Positions 45,953-57,876 of a DNA stretch of 64,000 bases are shown piece by piece (the first letter of the stretch is position 1; every line of letters starts with the position of its first letter). The stretch is from Alviniconcha marisindica (lineage: Eukaryota; Mollusca; Gastropoda; Provannidae): contig JABMCL010000533.1 in the NCBI GenBank assembly GCA_018857735.1, positions 372,501-436,500 of the forward strand, written 5' to 3'. The position numbers and the translations under genes were made by a program. The notes below the pieces were generated by a model. The model made no database searches. It was not told the DNA's origin and was given only the letters and a program-made list of their open reading frames with translations.

Positions 45953-48900
45953 GGGAAAAAAGGAACAAGTTCTTGGTGAAACCTGAACGAAAAACACACA
46001 CATAACTTGACTTCACCAAGGTTGCAAACAACAAACATTGCATCACAATAAAATTGTCACTGTTCAGTCTCTGAACCAGGAGCCCTTCACTCAATAACTG
46101 CACACTGCAGTCTCTGAAAAGCCATTTTTATGGCAATATTAACATCATCTGACACTTTGTTCATGGACAGTGCCAGGTGAGTATCATTCTTGTTTTGTTC
46201 TTTACACCATTTGTATGTGCAGTAAAACTTTCCAGTAGACAACTGCATGAACAGTGACCAAAAATCAATGTGACAACAAAAAAGAAAAAGATAGAGGAAA
46301 AATAACAAAAACCAATGACACAAAACTGGACTTGTACATCACAATTTGTAATATACAAAGCAAAGCAAATGCTCAGCTGATTCACATTCAAAACTGGAAA
46401 ATGGAATGACAATGCAGCCCATCACTATTTTTCCCTTTCCTTCAGCCTTACAAATTGAAACCAGTGTGCACACGTAAACTAAATGGAAGTTATCATCATA
46501 CAGGACTCTGAACAAATGTCAAGCTTCTTTTCTAGATCCAGAAACATGTCACTAGTTCCCCATTAGCACATGCCAGCCATTAACAATATTTACACATGAT
46601 CTTGTCCATGTAATAAATAGAAAATAAAGAAGATAAATTTAAAAAAATAATTATACATGGATGTATGCAACAAACATACATAAATCAAAGAAAAGAACTT
46701 AACAATTAAATACAACCTTCATCTGAACCTTTCAATATTATTCTATTAATCTCTAGACTGGAGACTAACTGCTTTTCTTCCCCAGAACATTCTGCCAACC
46801 TGTATACCATACTGGTTACTTATCTCCATTATATACATGTTAATCACAAAAAGCATTTGGAGCATGATCTTGTCCTTACACATAGCAACAATACAAAGTT
46901 TGAACTTGATTGGATGAGAACCTAATGAGAAAATACAACTTTCAGTTTGACGCTTTCAGCATAAATGTGATACTGATGCCTTCAAAGGTCAAGGTCATCA
47001 GCACTAACATGAACAGGTAACTTCAGTACTCAGAGAGTATCATGCAAAGCCTGGTTTACTAGAGGTTGTTTCAAAAGTTGCTAGATATACCCCCATGTTG
47101 CTTCTGTCAATGCTGGCTGGACTCATACTGATCATTACACACACACACATGATTTTTGTGTAAGTCAAAAAGTTGCACAAAGCACCCAGGCAGATTGGTT
47201 GCATTGGATCTGTTGCCTGGTTCATGTTTGTTTCTTTTCTGCTTTGCTGTTCATGCTTTTTTGGAGCAACACAATGTGAGTAATGGATATAAGCTGTCTG
47301 CACAATTGTTATCATGCTGCTGGTCAAGTCATCAGTTTTCAACCATGTAGCACCTACTGGAAATGTACAAGTTGTAGAAAAGCACCAGTGTCTTGGAACA
47401 TTAAATGACAGAATGTAATAAACACAACAACTTGACAACCACATGTGCTCTTGATGTAATCTTTTTAAATAACCATTCATGCTTCACACTCTCAACAACT
47501 TACCCTGCACTCTTTTCAAGCATTCCGTACGCAAATGTAAACACAACTATTACTGCCTGTCATAACCTTAGGAGCAGTTGGCGTCAACATTTCTTCAACT
47601 TCTGACTAATTTTAGTGGAACAGTGGGCGCATGTTACTGTAAGCTATTCAGGTCTGTGTTGTGCTGTAGTGTCCTAAATGCTAACTGCCATACATGTGAC
47701 TCAAGTCCACTATTTGTTGACTGATCATATATAAAGAACTGCATGTCCCTTAAGGCAGATACAAAATCCACTTGCATATGTCATCAAAAAAATTCAAAGT
47801 AATTCAGCTTTTCTGTTTTGTTTGTAACCACACATTATTATTGTTAATGACATTGCAGAAATGTCTGTGCATTAAAAAAAAAAAATCTTGAGGAAAGCTT
47901 TCGTCTACAAGTAAAATACACTTCCTACTCTCTGCTTTTTTGTTGTCTATTACCAAACTCCTGTGCTGATATAACTTCATATCAAAAATGTTAAATGCAT
48001 AGAACTATGTACAATCACACATGATTTTTGTACAAAATTGTTCATGCAAATACCAGACTGAGTAAGCATGTCATTGTTACCTTATAGACCAGCCAGCGTT
48101 GTGTGCTATCAAACATCTGTTATATAACAAACATGTGATAGGAATGCATTTAGAGCTACTGGCCATGACCATGCAGTCTATACTTGGGCAAAACCAAGGC
48201 TCATGACCTGGAAAGAAAGTCTGTTCTGCAACAGCAATAACTCTGTATACAAACAAGAGTAAATGTACTACAGATTTACTTGTAAAGGAGAAGCCAGCAC
48301 TCAGTATTTTACTATTAAGAATGTGTACCCCTCCATATTACTATGTTTCACATCAGTACTGTATCAAAGCAACGGCTACATTAATTTTCACATGGAACTA
48401 CCTAAAAAAATCACACTTTTCCAGACACCGAAGTCAAACATGTTGATTGCTTTTTTTGGTGTGCTTTTTTTTTTTTAACTCTGTAATATCAGTGCTTAGA
48501 GTTAAACTGATTTTTAAAAAAAAGAATAAGTTCAAACTGGCATTCATTAGCATTCAAAAGAAAACTGATTCTTCAGATTCATCATTTAAATCTTTAACTG
48601 GTCTTACTAACCCTTAATTTGTTGTCAGGTAACTAGAGGTGAATGATCAACAGTCACACCTTGGTAAATTTATGACAGTAAAAAGACAGATCATTAAAAA
48701 ACATGTTTTTTTTACAATTATGAACACCATTTCATATTTTGATACACACCACTGAGTCACACATGATGCTGAGCTTAAAGTGAGCTCAGCTCCACATTAT
48801 AATCTGTATGTCGACAATAAGAACAACAAAAAACACTGTAGAACAATCAAGGCTACATGTTTGTCCAGTTTGTCAACTAGCTGTCAACAAAAGTCACATC

Positions 48901-49613
48901 TGCTGATAATGAATTTGTTTCAAAATATCAGTCTTAGAGCTTTCCAAAACCCTGTCTCTCCTTGACCTTACTTTTAACATGGTCCACAGCTGCTTTCAGT
49001 TTGAGCACAACACAAATGTGAGCAAAACCACCACATGTGGGGAAAAAAATTCACACAACTTTGGTCCCTTTGTGCCGGCCTTAAGGACGCCCTTTCATCA
49101 AATGTTACTCTTTCTCTTCAAAACAAGCACCTTGATAAACAACAGCCACAGTGGATTCATGCACAGCACAGTGTCCAGAAGACCAAGGAATGATAAGGAA
49201 CCTTCAGTCGTGGACTGACACCATCATCCCTTAGAGTCAGTTTGAAAGATTACCTTGCAAATATTGTACGGAGCAATGCATGAACAATCAACAAAGCAAC
49301 TAATCTGAAAACAAGTGTCACTTCACAACTTGCCCAAATTAGTTCAGTTTTACAGTAGCACAGAAAATGTTCAGGTCCACAGCTGAACATGCAGAGAGCA
49401 CTCAGGTCCACAGCTGAACACACACAGAGGTTGGCTGTTCTTCACCAGTCCAACATTAAAACTCTCAGTCTCGGCAAGCTACAAAACTGTCCTCCAGTCT
49501 GACCAGAGCCCCCTGACTGGGACTCTGCTGGACGATCACGATGGCCTGAGCAGTGTGGGAATGATGGGGCTGTGAAGGGCACCTTCACTTGGCTGCCGTG
49601 CCTTTCCACCCTG
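36787..49613. other. Gene-less A/T-rich region; possible long PAR-3 3' UTR
   Basis: About 12.8 kb with far fewer long microsatellites than the left half. Present are poly-A at 42,485-42,505, poly-G at 42,595-42,619, (CA)n at 42,689-42,755, (GT)n at 44,582-44,614 and (AT)n at 45,898-45,949. Minus-strand AATAAA signals (TTTATT on plus) occur at about 44,426, 42,438 and 38,165, among others. No frame over 110 codons. How much is UTR cannot be told from sequence alone. Confidence 0.4.
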
Positions 49614-50001
49614 TCATACTTTGGCTGAGCCGGGGTCAGCAAAGCGCTGAACAGGTCTCTGTGTATTGCTGTAGCCTGAGCGATGAGGGGGGTCTTGAAA
49701 TCCCCGTACCGCTTCATCAAAATACTGCCTCTGTCGCTCAACATAGGAATCCCTTTTACCTGCTGCTCCCTCGTGAGAGGCATAGTGAGACTCATACACA
49801 TCACTGGGGTGGGAGTGGGAAAGAGGGTGGTGGTGGTGGTGGTGGTGGTGGTGAAGGAGGTGAGGGTCATAACCACTGAGAGTGTGGGAGGAGTGTGGGG
49901 GGTAGTTATGGGGGTGGGGGTGGTTGCCGGCATCACTTCCCATACTGCTGACACTTGGGTATGGGCTGTTTCTGTAGGCCTCACTTTGCCGGCTGGTTGG
50001 T
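49614..50001 (-). CDS. PARD3: PAR-3 last exon
   Basis: Acceptor gatttgttttcag. It encodes PTSRQSEAYRNSPYPSVSS, a His/Pro-rich stretch with nine consecutive His, then YVERQRQYFDEAVRGFQD and a stop after SAKV. The 3' UTR runs leftward; its end is not identified. Confidence 0.88.
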
Positions 50002-53000
50002 CTGAAAACAAATCAGTTGATCAAAATCATTTCCAAAAAATCACCTTTTCTGCAGCAATAGTCATGCACATGGACACAGACAGACAAAATATACTATGAC
50101 CCAACAAAAACACCACATCCAATTTGTGCCATGAAAACCTAATACTAACCTAACACTTTTACCCTGTTAAAATTGTTCTGACCAAGCAATATATCTTTCC
50201 AACTTTGTTTATAATTTAGCAAAGCAATTGCCCCAGTATGTGCTATGAACATGGTTTTCCCATGGATGTTTGGAACACTACAAATAAATGACTAAACCAA
50301 AAGTAACCAGGAAGACCAGATAACATGAACAAAGCAGTGCAACCAGAGATCTACTGTGGTGACAAATATGTTACTGTTCAGTCTTTCTTTTCCCATAAAC
50401 ATGACTTTTTTGGGTCTATTACATGAAAAAAAGGTATTTCAGATTATAAATTCAGTTCTGTTACATTGTCACACCTGTTATTTGAACAAACACAGATAGG
50501 AAATTTAAAGTGAATTCTCCTGCAGTTATACTGGTTGTCATTTTTTAACAAGGACATAGGAGGTTGTGCATGTTCTCTAAAAAGCTGATGTGGGGGTACA
50601 GCTACTCCTTTGGCTAAGCCAGGACAGAAAGCCTGAGAGTAACTAACACTGCCGCCTCAGTCCGCATAACCAGTGAGTATGCCCCCTGCTCTATATTTCT
50701 TGAAAAAAGGGAAGGGTTGTAGCACTGACCGGCTGTACTGATGGGAATAGCTGCCGCCTGCTTCCCCTGCCATGTCGTACAAGGCGAGGTGGGGCCTGGG
50801 GTCTTGCCCCATCATCTCCCTCCTGGGGTCGAGGTGTATCTCTGCGTGGAGGTTTTGGCGGTGGATCTCTGCGCGATGGTCCTGGTGTCCCTCCACAAGT
50901 CTGTGGTCGTGATGTACGTCGGCTCGGTGGCTGTGGACTACCTCCCCACGTGGGTTGTGGTGGACTTCTGCCATTCGTGGGTCCAGGTGGATGTCTGCCC
51001 GGAAGTTGTGGCGGTGCATGTCTGACCGGGGATGAGGCTCGGTGTAGTCTTCTGCTGCCATTCTGGGGTTGTGGTAGTGATGAGGTTCGTCGGCGTGGGG
51101 GTCGTGGCGGTGGGGCTCGGCTGCTCGGGGGTCGTGGTGAATCTCGGCCCGCAGGTTGTGATGGACTTGCTGTGATGCTCTTGGGTCGTGATGCACCTCT
51201 GCTACTGAGTTGTACTGCAAAAGCCACTCTCTACATAGCATCACTTAGACCACGTTCTCTTGGGATACAACTGAACATTTTTCTTTTCCTAAACAGAATC
51301 AGTGGAATATTTCTCAGCTAACACTTGCAAAATTGCCTTTTTCACTTTTGAACTCTGTTCATCATTTCCACTTTCCCTGCTTCACTTTTTTCTTTTTCTT
51401 GAAAATGTAGCATGCCAGTGTAACACGAAGCCTGACCGGTGTGACACCAACCCTCCTGTAACACAAAGCCTGACCGGTGTGACACCAACCCTCCTGTAAC
51501 ACAAAGCCTGACTGGTGTGACACCAACCCTCCTGTAACACAAAGCCTGACCAGTGTGACACCAACCCTCTTGTAACACAAAGCCTGACCAGTGTGACACT
51601 AACCTTCCTGTAACACAAAGCCTGACTGGTGTGACACCAACCCTCCTGTAACACAAAGCCTGACTGGTGTGACACCAACCCTCCTGTAACACAAAGCCTG
51701 ACCAGTGTGACACCTATCCTCTTACAACACGAAGCTTGCCCAGTGACACCCACCATCCTATAACACAAAGCTTGACCAGTATAACACCCATAACACAAAG
51801 CCAAGCATACCAAGTTTGCTGACAAAAGGTTCAGCGATTCAAAAGCTATCATCCAGACAAATAGTAATTAAAATTTTGAACTTTTACTGTGACCTTGACC
51901 TTGAACACAGCAATCCGATATTTTCACTGGACACTTTGGCTTATGATTATTTACTGTTAAACAAAGTTTGGTTGCAAAAGATTACTTCAGAAAATATAGC
52001 ATAAAGTCATATTTTGATTATATGTGTGTGTGTATATGCGTGTGTGCATGCCAGTGTACATGTGCTTTTTATTGGCACTGTGTACATGTGATCCTCTGTG
52101 TGTGAGTGTGTGTGAGTGCGCACGCACCCACAATTTTGTGTGCGTGTGTTTTTGCCATCTTTTGTATGAAGATGTTTGTTAACTTTCGTATGTTTCGTAC
52201 GCTTGTATACTATTGATTTGTATTGTTATGGGTATTTGTGCATTGTATGTTTTTCTTTAGGTTGTAAAGTGCTCTGAGATTCTGACAGTGCTCTATAAGT
52301 TCCCTATTATTATTATAATATAAGCCCTCACTATGACCTTGAAATGGAAGATAGCACCCAATTTTTGTTTTGCATGACACTTTGCCTCAAAGTGATGCAT
52401 CACCATACCAGGATTGATTGCAAAATGTTGATCATTCCAGAGAATATCTTCTGGACAAATCCTGGACCGATGGACCGGTGATTCCAGTATAACACCCTCC
52501 CCTTGAAACTTTTTAACTTGTGAAAACATCCACTCTCCCTTAACACAAAGCCTGACAAGTGTGCCTGATGTGAAACCACCCATCCACCCCTAACACAAAG
52601 CCTGACAAGTGTGCCTAATGTGAAACCACCCATCCACCCCTAACACAAAGCCTGACAAGTGTGCCTAATGTGAAACCACCCATCCACCCCTAACACAAAG
52701 CCTGACAAGTGTGCCTAATGTGAAACCACCCATCCACCCCTAACACAAAGCCTGACAAGTGTGCCTAATATGAAACCACCCATCCACCCCTAACACAAAG
52801 CCTGACAAGTGTGCCTAATGTGAAACCACCCATCCACCCCTAACACAAAGCCTGACAAGTGTGCCTAATGTGAAACCACCCATCCACCCCTAACACAAAG
52901 CCTGACAAGTGTGCCTAATATGAAACCACCCATCCACCCCTAACACAAAGCCTGACAAGTGTGCCTAATGTGAAACCACCAATCCACCCTAACACAAAGC

Positions 53001-56000
53001 CTGACAAGTGTGCCTGATGTGAAACCACCCATCCACCCCTAACACAAAACACAGAAAAAGAGTGCATAGAGTGATCCCTCCACCCCCAACACCACAAAGC
53101 CTTACAAGTGTGTGCAGTGTAAAACAACCTACCCTCCTCTCATCATCCTGCAGCCTCTGTTCATAAATCTCCTCTGTCTGCTCCATGGGGTAGACACCCT
53201 GCCGTGCACGGTGCTGCTGTTGGTGTTGCTGTCGTAGTTGCTGGATACGCTCTGCCCTAGAGGCTGCTGCTCCTGCCAGGCTGCTCCCTTCTCCTCCACC
53301 CCCATCCACCCTCTGCCTGGCCGGGCCAATCCCACTCTGTCTCTCCCTGACAGCAGGCAACTGGCTTCTGCAACAGCCACACAGCAAATGGAACACACAC
53401 CTACACCAACTTCCTATCTGAACCAGAAATGCATACAGTTTTTGTCACTGCCAGTCACAGTTTTATTCACGTAACCTTGTGATCTTTTTTAAACAGGTTT
53501 TCATCATTGATATAAATTGAGATGGCCTACCTACTGTCAATTACTGCATGGTCTTGTTGGCCACAGAACAAGAGGGGCATGCTCATGCAAACACAAAGCA
53601 AAGGTACTGACTTGAGCTCCTGCTGGAAGGGCCTGAAGGGACTCTCACTGCCACTTCCTGTACCGTGCACATGCGAATGTGAGGAAGAGTCAGACTGGAT
53701 TGAGGAGGAGGATGCAAGACGCTGCTGTTGCTGTTGTTGTTGCTGTAACTGTTGCTGTAGTTGCTGCTGATGCTGAAGCTGCCGTTGTTGTTGTTCCTGT
53801 ATACGTCGGTACTGTTCTTGGAGGCGGCTGTTTCGACAAGTGAGGGTAACTCATTCATACCACATGTAGGCAACAGTACATGTAGTTTCCTGTTATGAAA
53901 AGCGGGAGGGGAAAGGGGAAGCTGGGAGAGTGGGAGGGAAGGGGGAGGAGGCTCAGACTAAGAAATGTTACAACCTGTCAACTGAAAATTGGAAAATAGC
54001 CTATTCTTATAATCTGTCCTTGTGTAGCTGCATAAAATATACACACAAAAACCAACACTAATACAGTAGATTTACTCGCCTTGGCTGGGCTGTCATAACA
54101 TACTGACACAAGCAAGAACCCTAAAGCTATAGTAAAATCTTGTTATGCACTGCACAGTTATGCAGGGACTATCTCAGCAACCATTGCATGTTAAGAAGAC
54201 AATCTCATGTTGATTGCCAAGGATGATCCCCAGTTTGAGGATACAGATACTGATGTCACCATTCACTGTCACATGTGCACAAGAAATCTCCAGCAACAAT
54301 TGAAAATGCAGCATTTAAAAGAAAATATCAACCAAAATTATCTAACATGTGCAATGTCATGTTTGGTTGTATGCATTTTTCTTTTCAAGACACTGTATTT
54401 GCTGTACAGGAATTCTTAAAAGAGTTTGTAACCCTTGGGTCAGAAAGACAACTCACTGGACAGAAGCACATTGGTGTACGGACAAGTTATTGTTAGCCAT
54501 CCACCAGCATCAATGAATTCAACAAGTGAGCATACAGAGGGCTTTTTGCCAAGTTTACCTTCACTAAAAGCTCACCTGGTAACACCAGTCACTGTCATAC
54601 CTGTCATCCACATGCTGCTGGCTGAGTTTACGAACACGCTCTAATGCCTCTGGGTCCCGGCTTATTGACATGTGTGATGGACGTTCCTCTGAGCGCGACC
54701 TTGAGCGACCTTGACTGTGCCCAATGTCTTCTGTAGATTTGCGCCCTTTGCCCAGTCTACATAGAAAAAGCAACCTATGGGTTTCAACTTAAAGTCTATT
54801 GTTACTGTACTCCAGTACACATACATACACACAACAAAACAAAGTTCTGAAATTAAAATCCATGTCACAGTATTACACTTTGGTGTACAAAGTTATGTTT
54901 GGAAAAAAATCTCTGCACAGATCCTATGGGTGGTCTTCCATTCAAGCTGCGATGGCAATGTTTGGACACATGCATGCACAAACCCTCGGGTGTTCCTATA
55001 ATCACACTGCAATGGCAATGTTTGCACACATTTTGCATGAACCTTAAAAGCATAATCGTCTCTGCAAACTACAATGACAATGTTTGGACACCTAGCATCA
55101 GACCTAAGAGGAATTCTTCCAAGCAAACTGCAAAGCCAATGGCAATGTTTAGGCAAATCCTTGCATAAAACCCTGGGTTAGTCTTGCATGCACAGTGCAA
55201 AGGTAATGTTTGAACACATAATGGTGCTCCATAAAGGTGGTCAGACAGCATCATCAATGTGTTTGTACATGGTCTCTAAAATAAATGTTACTTTTTGACA
55301 GGAGACACAGAATTAAAGACATTACCTGAGGAACCCCAGCAGCCCTCCGCCTATCTTTTTGTCCTTGGCTTTTTTCTTCTTCAGACTGTTGTAATCATCA
55401 CCAGCATTTTCACTGCTGAATGAGGACCGTCCAGAAGTAGAGCGCTGACCTACACTGAATGAGCCACTCTCCATGCTCTCCTCCTCCACTTTAAAAAAGA
55501 AAAGAAAATAAGTATGAGACAGGAAATCAGAAACAAAAGCAAACAAAAGGTTACAAACAATCTTGGTTGTTTGTGTATGAATGGTGACATGATTACACCG
55601 AAACAAGAAAGGGTTGTCTGTTTTGTGTTGATTTAACGGGATTAAAGATGCCGGTTTGTTTTGACCCAATTTATAAATGGTGTCAGAGGTACTGGAATGC
55701 CAGTGTGACTGAGACATGGACAGAATGCGTGAAAGAGTGAGCGGTAGCAGGAGGGACAGAGACTGCATGTCTATGAGGGCTGGTGTGCGACTGAAAGTGA
55801 TGGATGAGGTGGGGGGAGTGAGGGGAGGGGGGAGGGGAGTGAGTAGCGAAAGTTTAAACACCTTTTTTCCAACTCTCCTAAATAATTGTACTGTGAAACA
55901 CTTGTTGTTTATTTATCATTCTTTCATGCAACAACACCCCCCCCCCCCAACACACACACACCAATGCTTTTGATTTGCCCAAGACTTAAGTAACAATCCT

Positions 56001-57876
56001 GTTATTGTCTTTTCCTGATATATATGCAGTGTCCCTGCAGCCATTCTGCATTCACCATTTGTTCATATACACTTCTTGACAACTACCACTGCAGTGAGTA
56101 GCGAAAGTTTAAACACCTTTTTTCCAACTCTCCTAAATAATTGTACTGTGAAACACTTGTTGTTTATTTATCATTCTTTCATGCAACAACACCCCCCCCC
56201 CCCAACACACACACACCAATGCTTTTGATTTGCCCAAGACTTAAGTAACAATCCTGTTATTGTCTTTTCCTGATATATATGCAGTGTCCCTGCAGCCATT
56301 CTGCATTCACCATTTGTTCATATACACTTCTTGACAACTACCACTGCAGATTATGTATCACATGTCAAAACAATCATCCAACCAGCCAATCAGTGACCAT
56401 TTCAGAGTTGGCAATGCACAGGTTCTCATATCCGATCCCAACAGTTGCATGTGCTCAGTTAGAGCTTATTGTGATATCCAGGTCAATCGGGCATCAATAT
56501 GCAGTGCTCGTAACTGCTGGCAGTGCATGGTAAGAACCCCCATAAGGAATGGGTAACACGTGTTCAATATCCATCACACTTCCAACACCCTTAAAACTGA
56601 ACTCTACAGTTTTTCACATCTAGGCAATACATCCCCAAAGGTTAAAGTCCATAAAGGTCAAGTTCCATAAAGAATCACTCTTTGGATCATCCACATCAAA
56701 GAAACCATTTACCACCACCTGACCAACCTGCCTCTGCTTCACTTTGTTTACCCACCAACCACCAACCAACCACCTCCCTACTCTTCCTCATAATACTAAC
56801 ATGTATCCATAGGAGCACCAGAATCCACAGGGTCATAGGATCGATCCACAGCAGCCCGGAAGCTCTCGTTGCAGGTGCGAATTCGCCCCAGTCGCCCCAG
56901 CCGCCATGATGGAACTTGCTGCTCTTCGGACTCTTCTGGTTCAGCTTGTGGCTCTGGCTGGGACAGGTCCTCAACAGATGAAGACCTCTTCAGGTTGCTT
57001 TGAGGGGCCTCAAGCACTGCTGGAGGTCTGTACATGCCTGAGATAGATTAAAAAAAATGTTTTAAATGTGATGGTAAAACAGAGTACAGGAAAAACAAGG
57101 CAGCCCAGAGGAACTCAGGAACTCAACATGGACAGTCATTTGAGATGAAATTTTGAGAAGGGAGATTTCTTGTGTGAATCTGTTACTGAACTCAAGGGTT
57201 CCAAACCTTCTTTACTTTTTTTTTTTTTTTATTTACAATCTGGTGTCTTTTTCTGTGCCTTTGGGTGGGGGGGGGGGGTGCTCTAATTTGCCACTCAATT
57301 CATTATACTTTATATGGCTTAAAATAAATAAATATATTATTATAAAACATGTACAGGATAAAACTACTGGTATTTCTAAACAGTAATTGTAAACAGCAGT
57401 GTGGCAATTTTGTTATCAAGTTGCAGCTCTTGATGGCACGCACTGAAGCATCCGGTCCCATTGTGAAGTGACCATAAAGATTGAAGATTGGGGGAAATGT
57501 GAACCATAACCCAACCACTTCATATCCATATGAACAGCATGCAACATATCTGGAGCATAGCTGTGGACTGTGGTGTCTCAATCAAGGGAAAGATGTATGG
57601 AAGAAGAAACATTCCCAAAAAAGATTAACATATAAAGCAAAGGCAATCCAGAAAACAAAGCCACAACTTGAAGTCTCTCTCTAGAAATAATATGTATCAC
57701 AAAGTAATGTTGTTACGTACTGAACTGGGAGTCATGCAGCATGCCAGAATTAGTAGCAGAGGCTGGGGTGGGGTCAGGGGTGGTGGGGGAGGTTGGTAGT
57801 GATTCCACAGAACCACTTCGTCCAAGAGCCCCCCCAGCACTGATCACACCCTCTCGCTGTTGATTCCGCTCTACGC
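49614..57876 (-). CDS. PARD3: PAR-3/Bazooka polarity scaffold, C-terminal half (8 exons, 5' end outside window)
   Basis: Reading leftward, exons 57876-57721, 57037-56801, 55488-55326, 54756-54601, 53827-53612, 53367-53133, 51214-50730 and 50001-49614 join in one frame (677 residues plus stop). Diagnostic PARD3 segments as I remember them: a Ser-rich SSSVEDL like SSSLESL, then CNESFRAAVDRSYD, TLEEESMES, a Lys-rich KKKKAKDKK with GGGLLGFLR, and RAERIQQLRQQHQQQ. PAR-3 binds PAR-6 and atypical PKC and organises cortical polarity and junctions. The N-terminal CR1 oligomerisation domain and PDZ domains are not in this window. Oddities: Gln-rich exon 5, a 161-codon His-rich exon 7 built of degenerate HHDPR-type repeats, and a (His)9 run in exon 8. 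The protein ends SAKV. Exon 4 is assumed to use gtatga, the donor that keeps frame with exon 5. The intron after exon 6 is filled with two related minisatellites. Confidence 0.92.
50002..50729. other. PAR-3 intron 7
   Basis: Unique intron DNA; nothing else recognised. Confidence 0.5.
50730..51214 (-). CDS. PARD3: PAR-3 exon, His-rich degenerate repeat domain
   Basis: Acceptor agtggcttttgcag, donor gtcagt. It encodes 161 residues built of about 11-residue degenerate repeats on an AEIHxDPRxAE theme (for example AEVHHDPRA, AEIHHDPRA, ADIHLDPRM, AEIHLDPRR). I know of no such domain in vertebrate PARD3. A second reading frame is also open across the whole exon. Confidence 0.87.
51415..51800 (-). 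repeat. PAR-3 intron 6 minisatellite, 38-bp unit
   Basis: About ten copies; plus-strand core acacaaagcctgaccagtgt + gacaccaaccctcctgta. On the coding strand each reads caggagg|gttggtgtcacac, resembling the exon 6 end and donor (gaggagg|gtaggttg). It shares the core aacacaaagcctgac with the 52.5-kb array. Confidence 0.93.
51800..52470. repeat. Dispersed repeat segments (TGACCTTGACCTTGAA and GCGC/ATT types)
   Basis: ctgtgaccttgaccttgaac at about 51,889; taaagtgctctgagattctg and ctctataagttccctattat + tattat at 52,265-52,320, the TAATAAT/AGCGC repeat in plus orientation. No exon. Confidence 0.45.
52535..53050 (-). repeat. PAR-3 intron 6 minisatellite, 50-bp unit
   Basis: Ten or so nearly identical copies; plus-strand unit taacacaaagcctgacaagt + gtgcctaatgtgaaaccacc + catccacccc. 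The single-copy DNA just after exon 6 (53,130-53,065) is a diverged version of the same unit, linking the array to the donor region. Confidence 0.95.
53133..53367 (-). CDS. PARD3: PAR-3 exon with RAERIQQLRQQ
   Basis: Acceptor gtggctgttgcag, donor gtaggt. It encodes SQLPAVRERQSGIGPARQR, a Gly/Ala linker, RAERIQQLRQQHQQQHRARQ and EEIYEQRLQDDERR, parallel to the DRIQRLRQEFQQ region of vertebrate PARD3. Ends in phase 0. Confidence 0.9.
53612..53827 (-). CDS. PARD3: PAR-3 exon, Gln-rich coiled-coil-like segment
   Basis: Acceptor cacttgtcgaaacag, donor gtcagt. It encodes RLQEQYRRIQEQQQRQLQHQ, a long mixed CAG/CAA glutamine run, then SSSSIQSDSSSHSHVHG. Interrupted CAA/CAG codons suggest a stable polyQ tract. 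Confidence 0.88.
53829..54600. other. PAR-3 intron 4
   Basis: Unique intron DNA; no further exon recognised. Confidence 0.5.
54601..54756 (-). CDS. PARD3: PAR-3 exon, Arg/Ser-rich
   Basis: Acceptor gctttttctatgtag. It encodes LGKGRKSTEDIGHSQGRSRS and ALERVRKLSQQHVDD. The donor gtatga at 54,600 keeps frame with the next exon; a second donor (gtgagc) 25 bases further on does not, so its use would need an unseen exon. Confidence 0.85.
54880..55265. repeat. PAR-3 intron 3 diverged minisatellite, about 60-75-bp unit
   Basis: Five units around aatggcaatgtttggacaca + tgcatgca. Each has a cattgcag-like element on the minus strand, but the unit is not clearly derived from a splice junction. Confidence 0.75.
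55326..55488 (-). CDS. PARD3: PAR-3 exon, TLEEESMES and Lys-rich segment
   Basis: Acceptor ttcttttttaaag, donor gtaatg. It encodes EEESMESGSFSVGQRSTSGR and LKKKKAKDKKIGGGLLGFLR, parallel to the TLEEDTEES and KKKK stretches of vertebrate PARD3. Confidence 0.92.
55838..56347. repeat. Near-perfect 255-bp tandem duplication in PAR-3 intron 2
   Basis: 55,838-56,092 and 56,093-56,347 read the same apart from possible single differences, including the C run and (CA)n inside. Confidence 0.95.
56801..57037 (-). CDS. PARD3: PAR-3 exon with CNESFRAAVDRSYD
   Basis: Acceptor taatctatctcag, donor gttagt. It encodes LKRSSSVEDLSQPEP, an acidic patch, and RIRTCNESFRAAVDRSYD, the most diagnostic PAR-3 segment in the window. 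Confidence 0.94.
57040..57720. other. PAR-3 intron 1 (visible part)
   Basis: Short T and G homopolymers at 57,217-57,230 and 57,266-57,278; otherwise unique. Confidence 0.5.
57721..57876 (-). CDS. PARD3: PAR-3 exon (first visible)
   Basis: Acceptor gctcgtttgcag, donor gtacgt. It encodes VERNQQREGVISAGGALG, GRSGSVESL and a Pro/Thr-rich stretch. Incoming phase 1 requires another exon further upstream. Confidence 0.82.

Noticed and set aside
50741..51321. Plus-strand ORFs opposite the PAR-3 His-rich exon
   Set aside because: Antisense shadows of a period-3 repeat; the minus frame is supported by splice phases.
54576..54600. Longer PAR-3 exon 4 ending at gtgagc
   Set aside because: It would shift the Gln-rich exon out of frame; gtatga 25 bases earlier keeps it.
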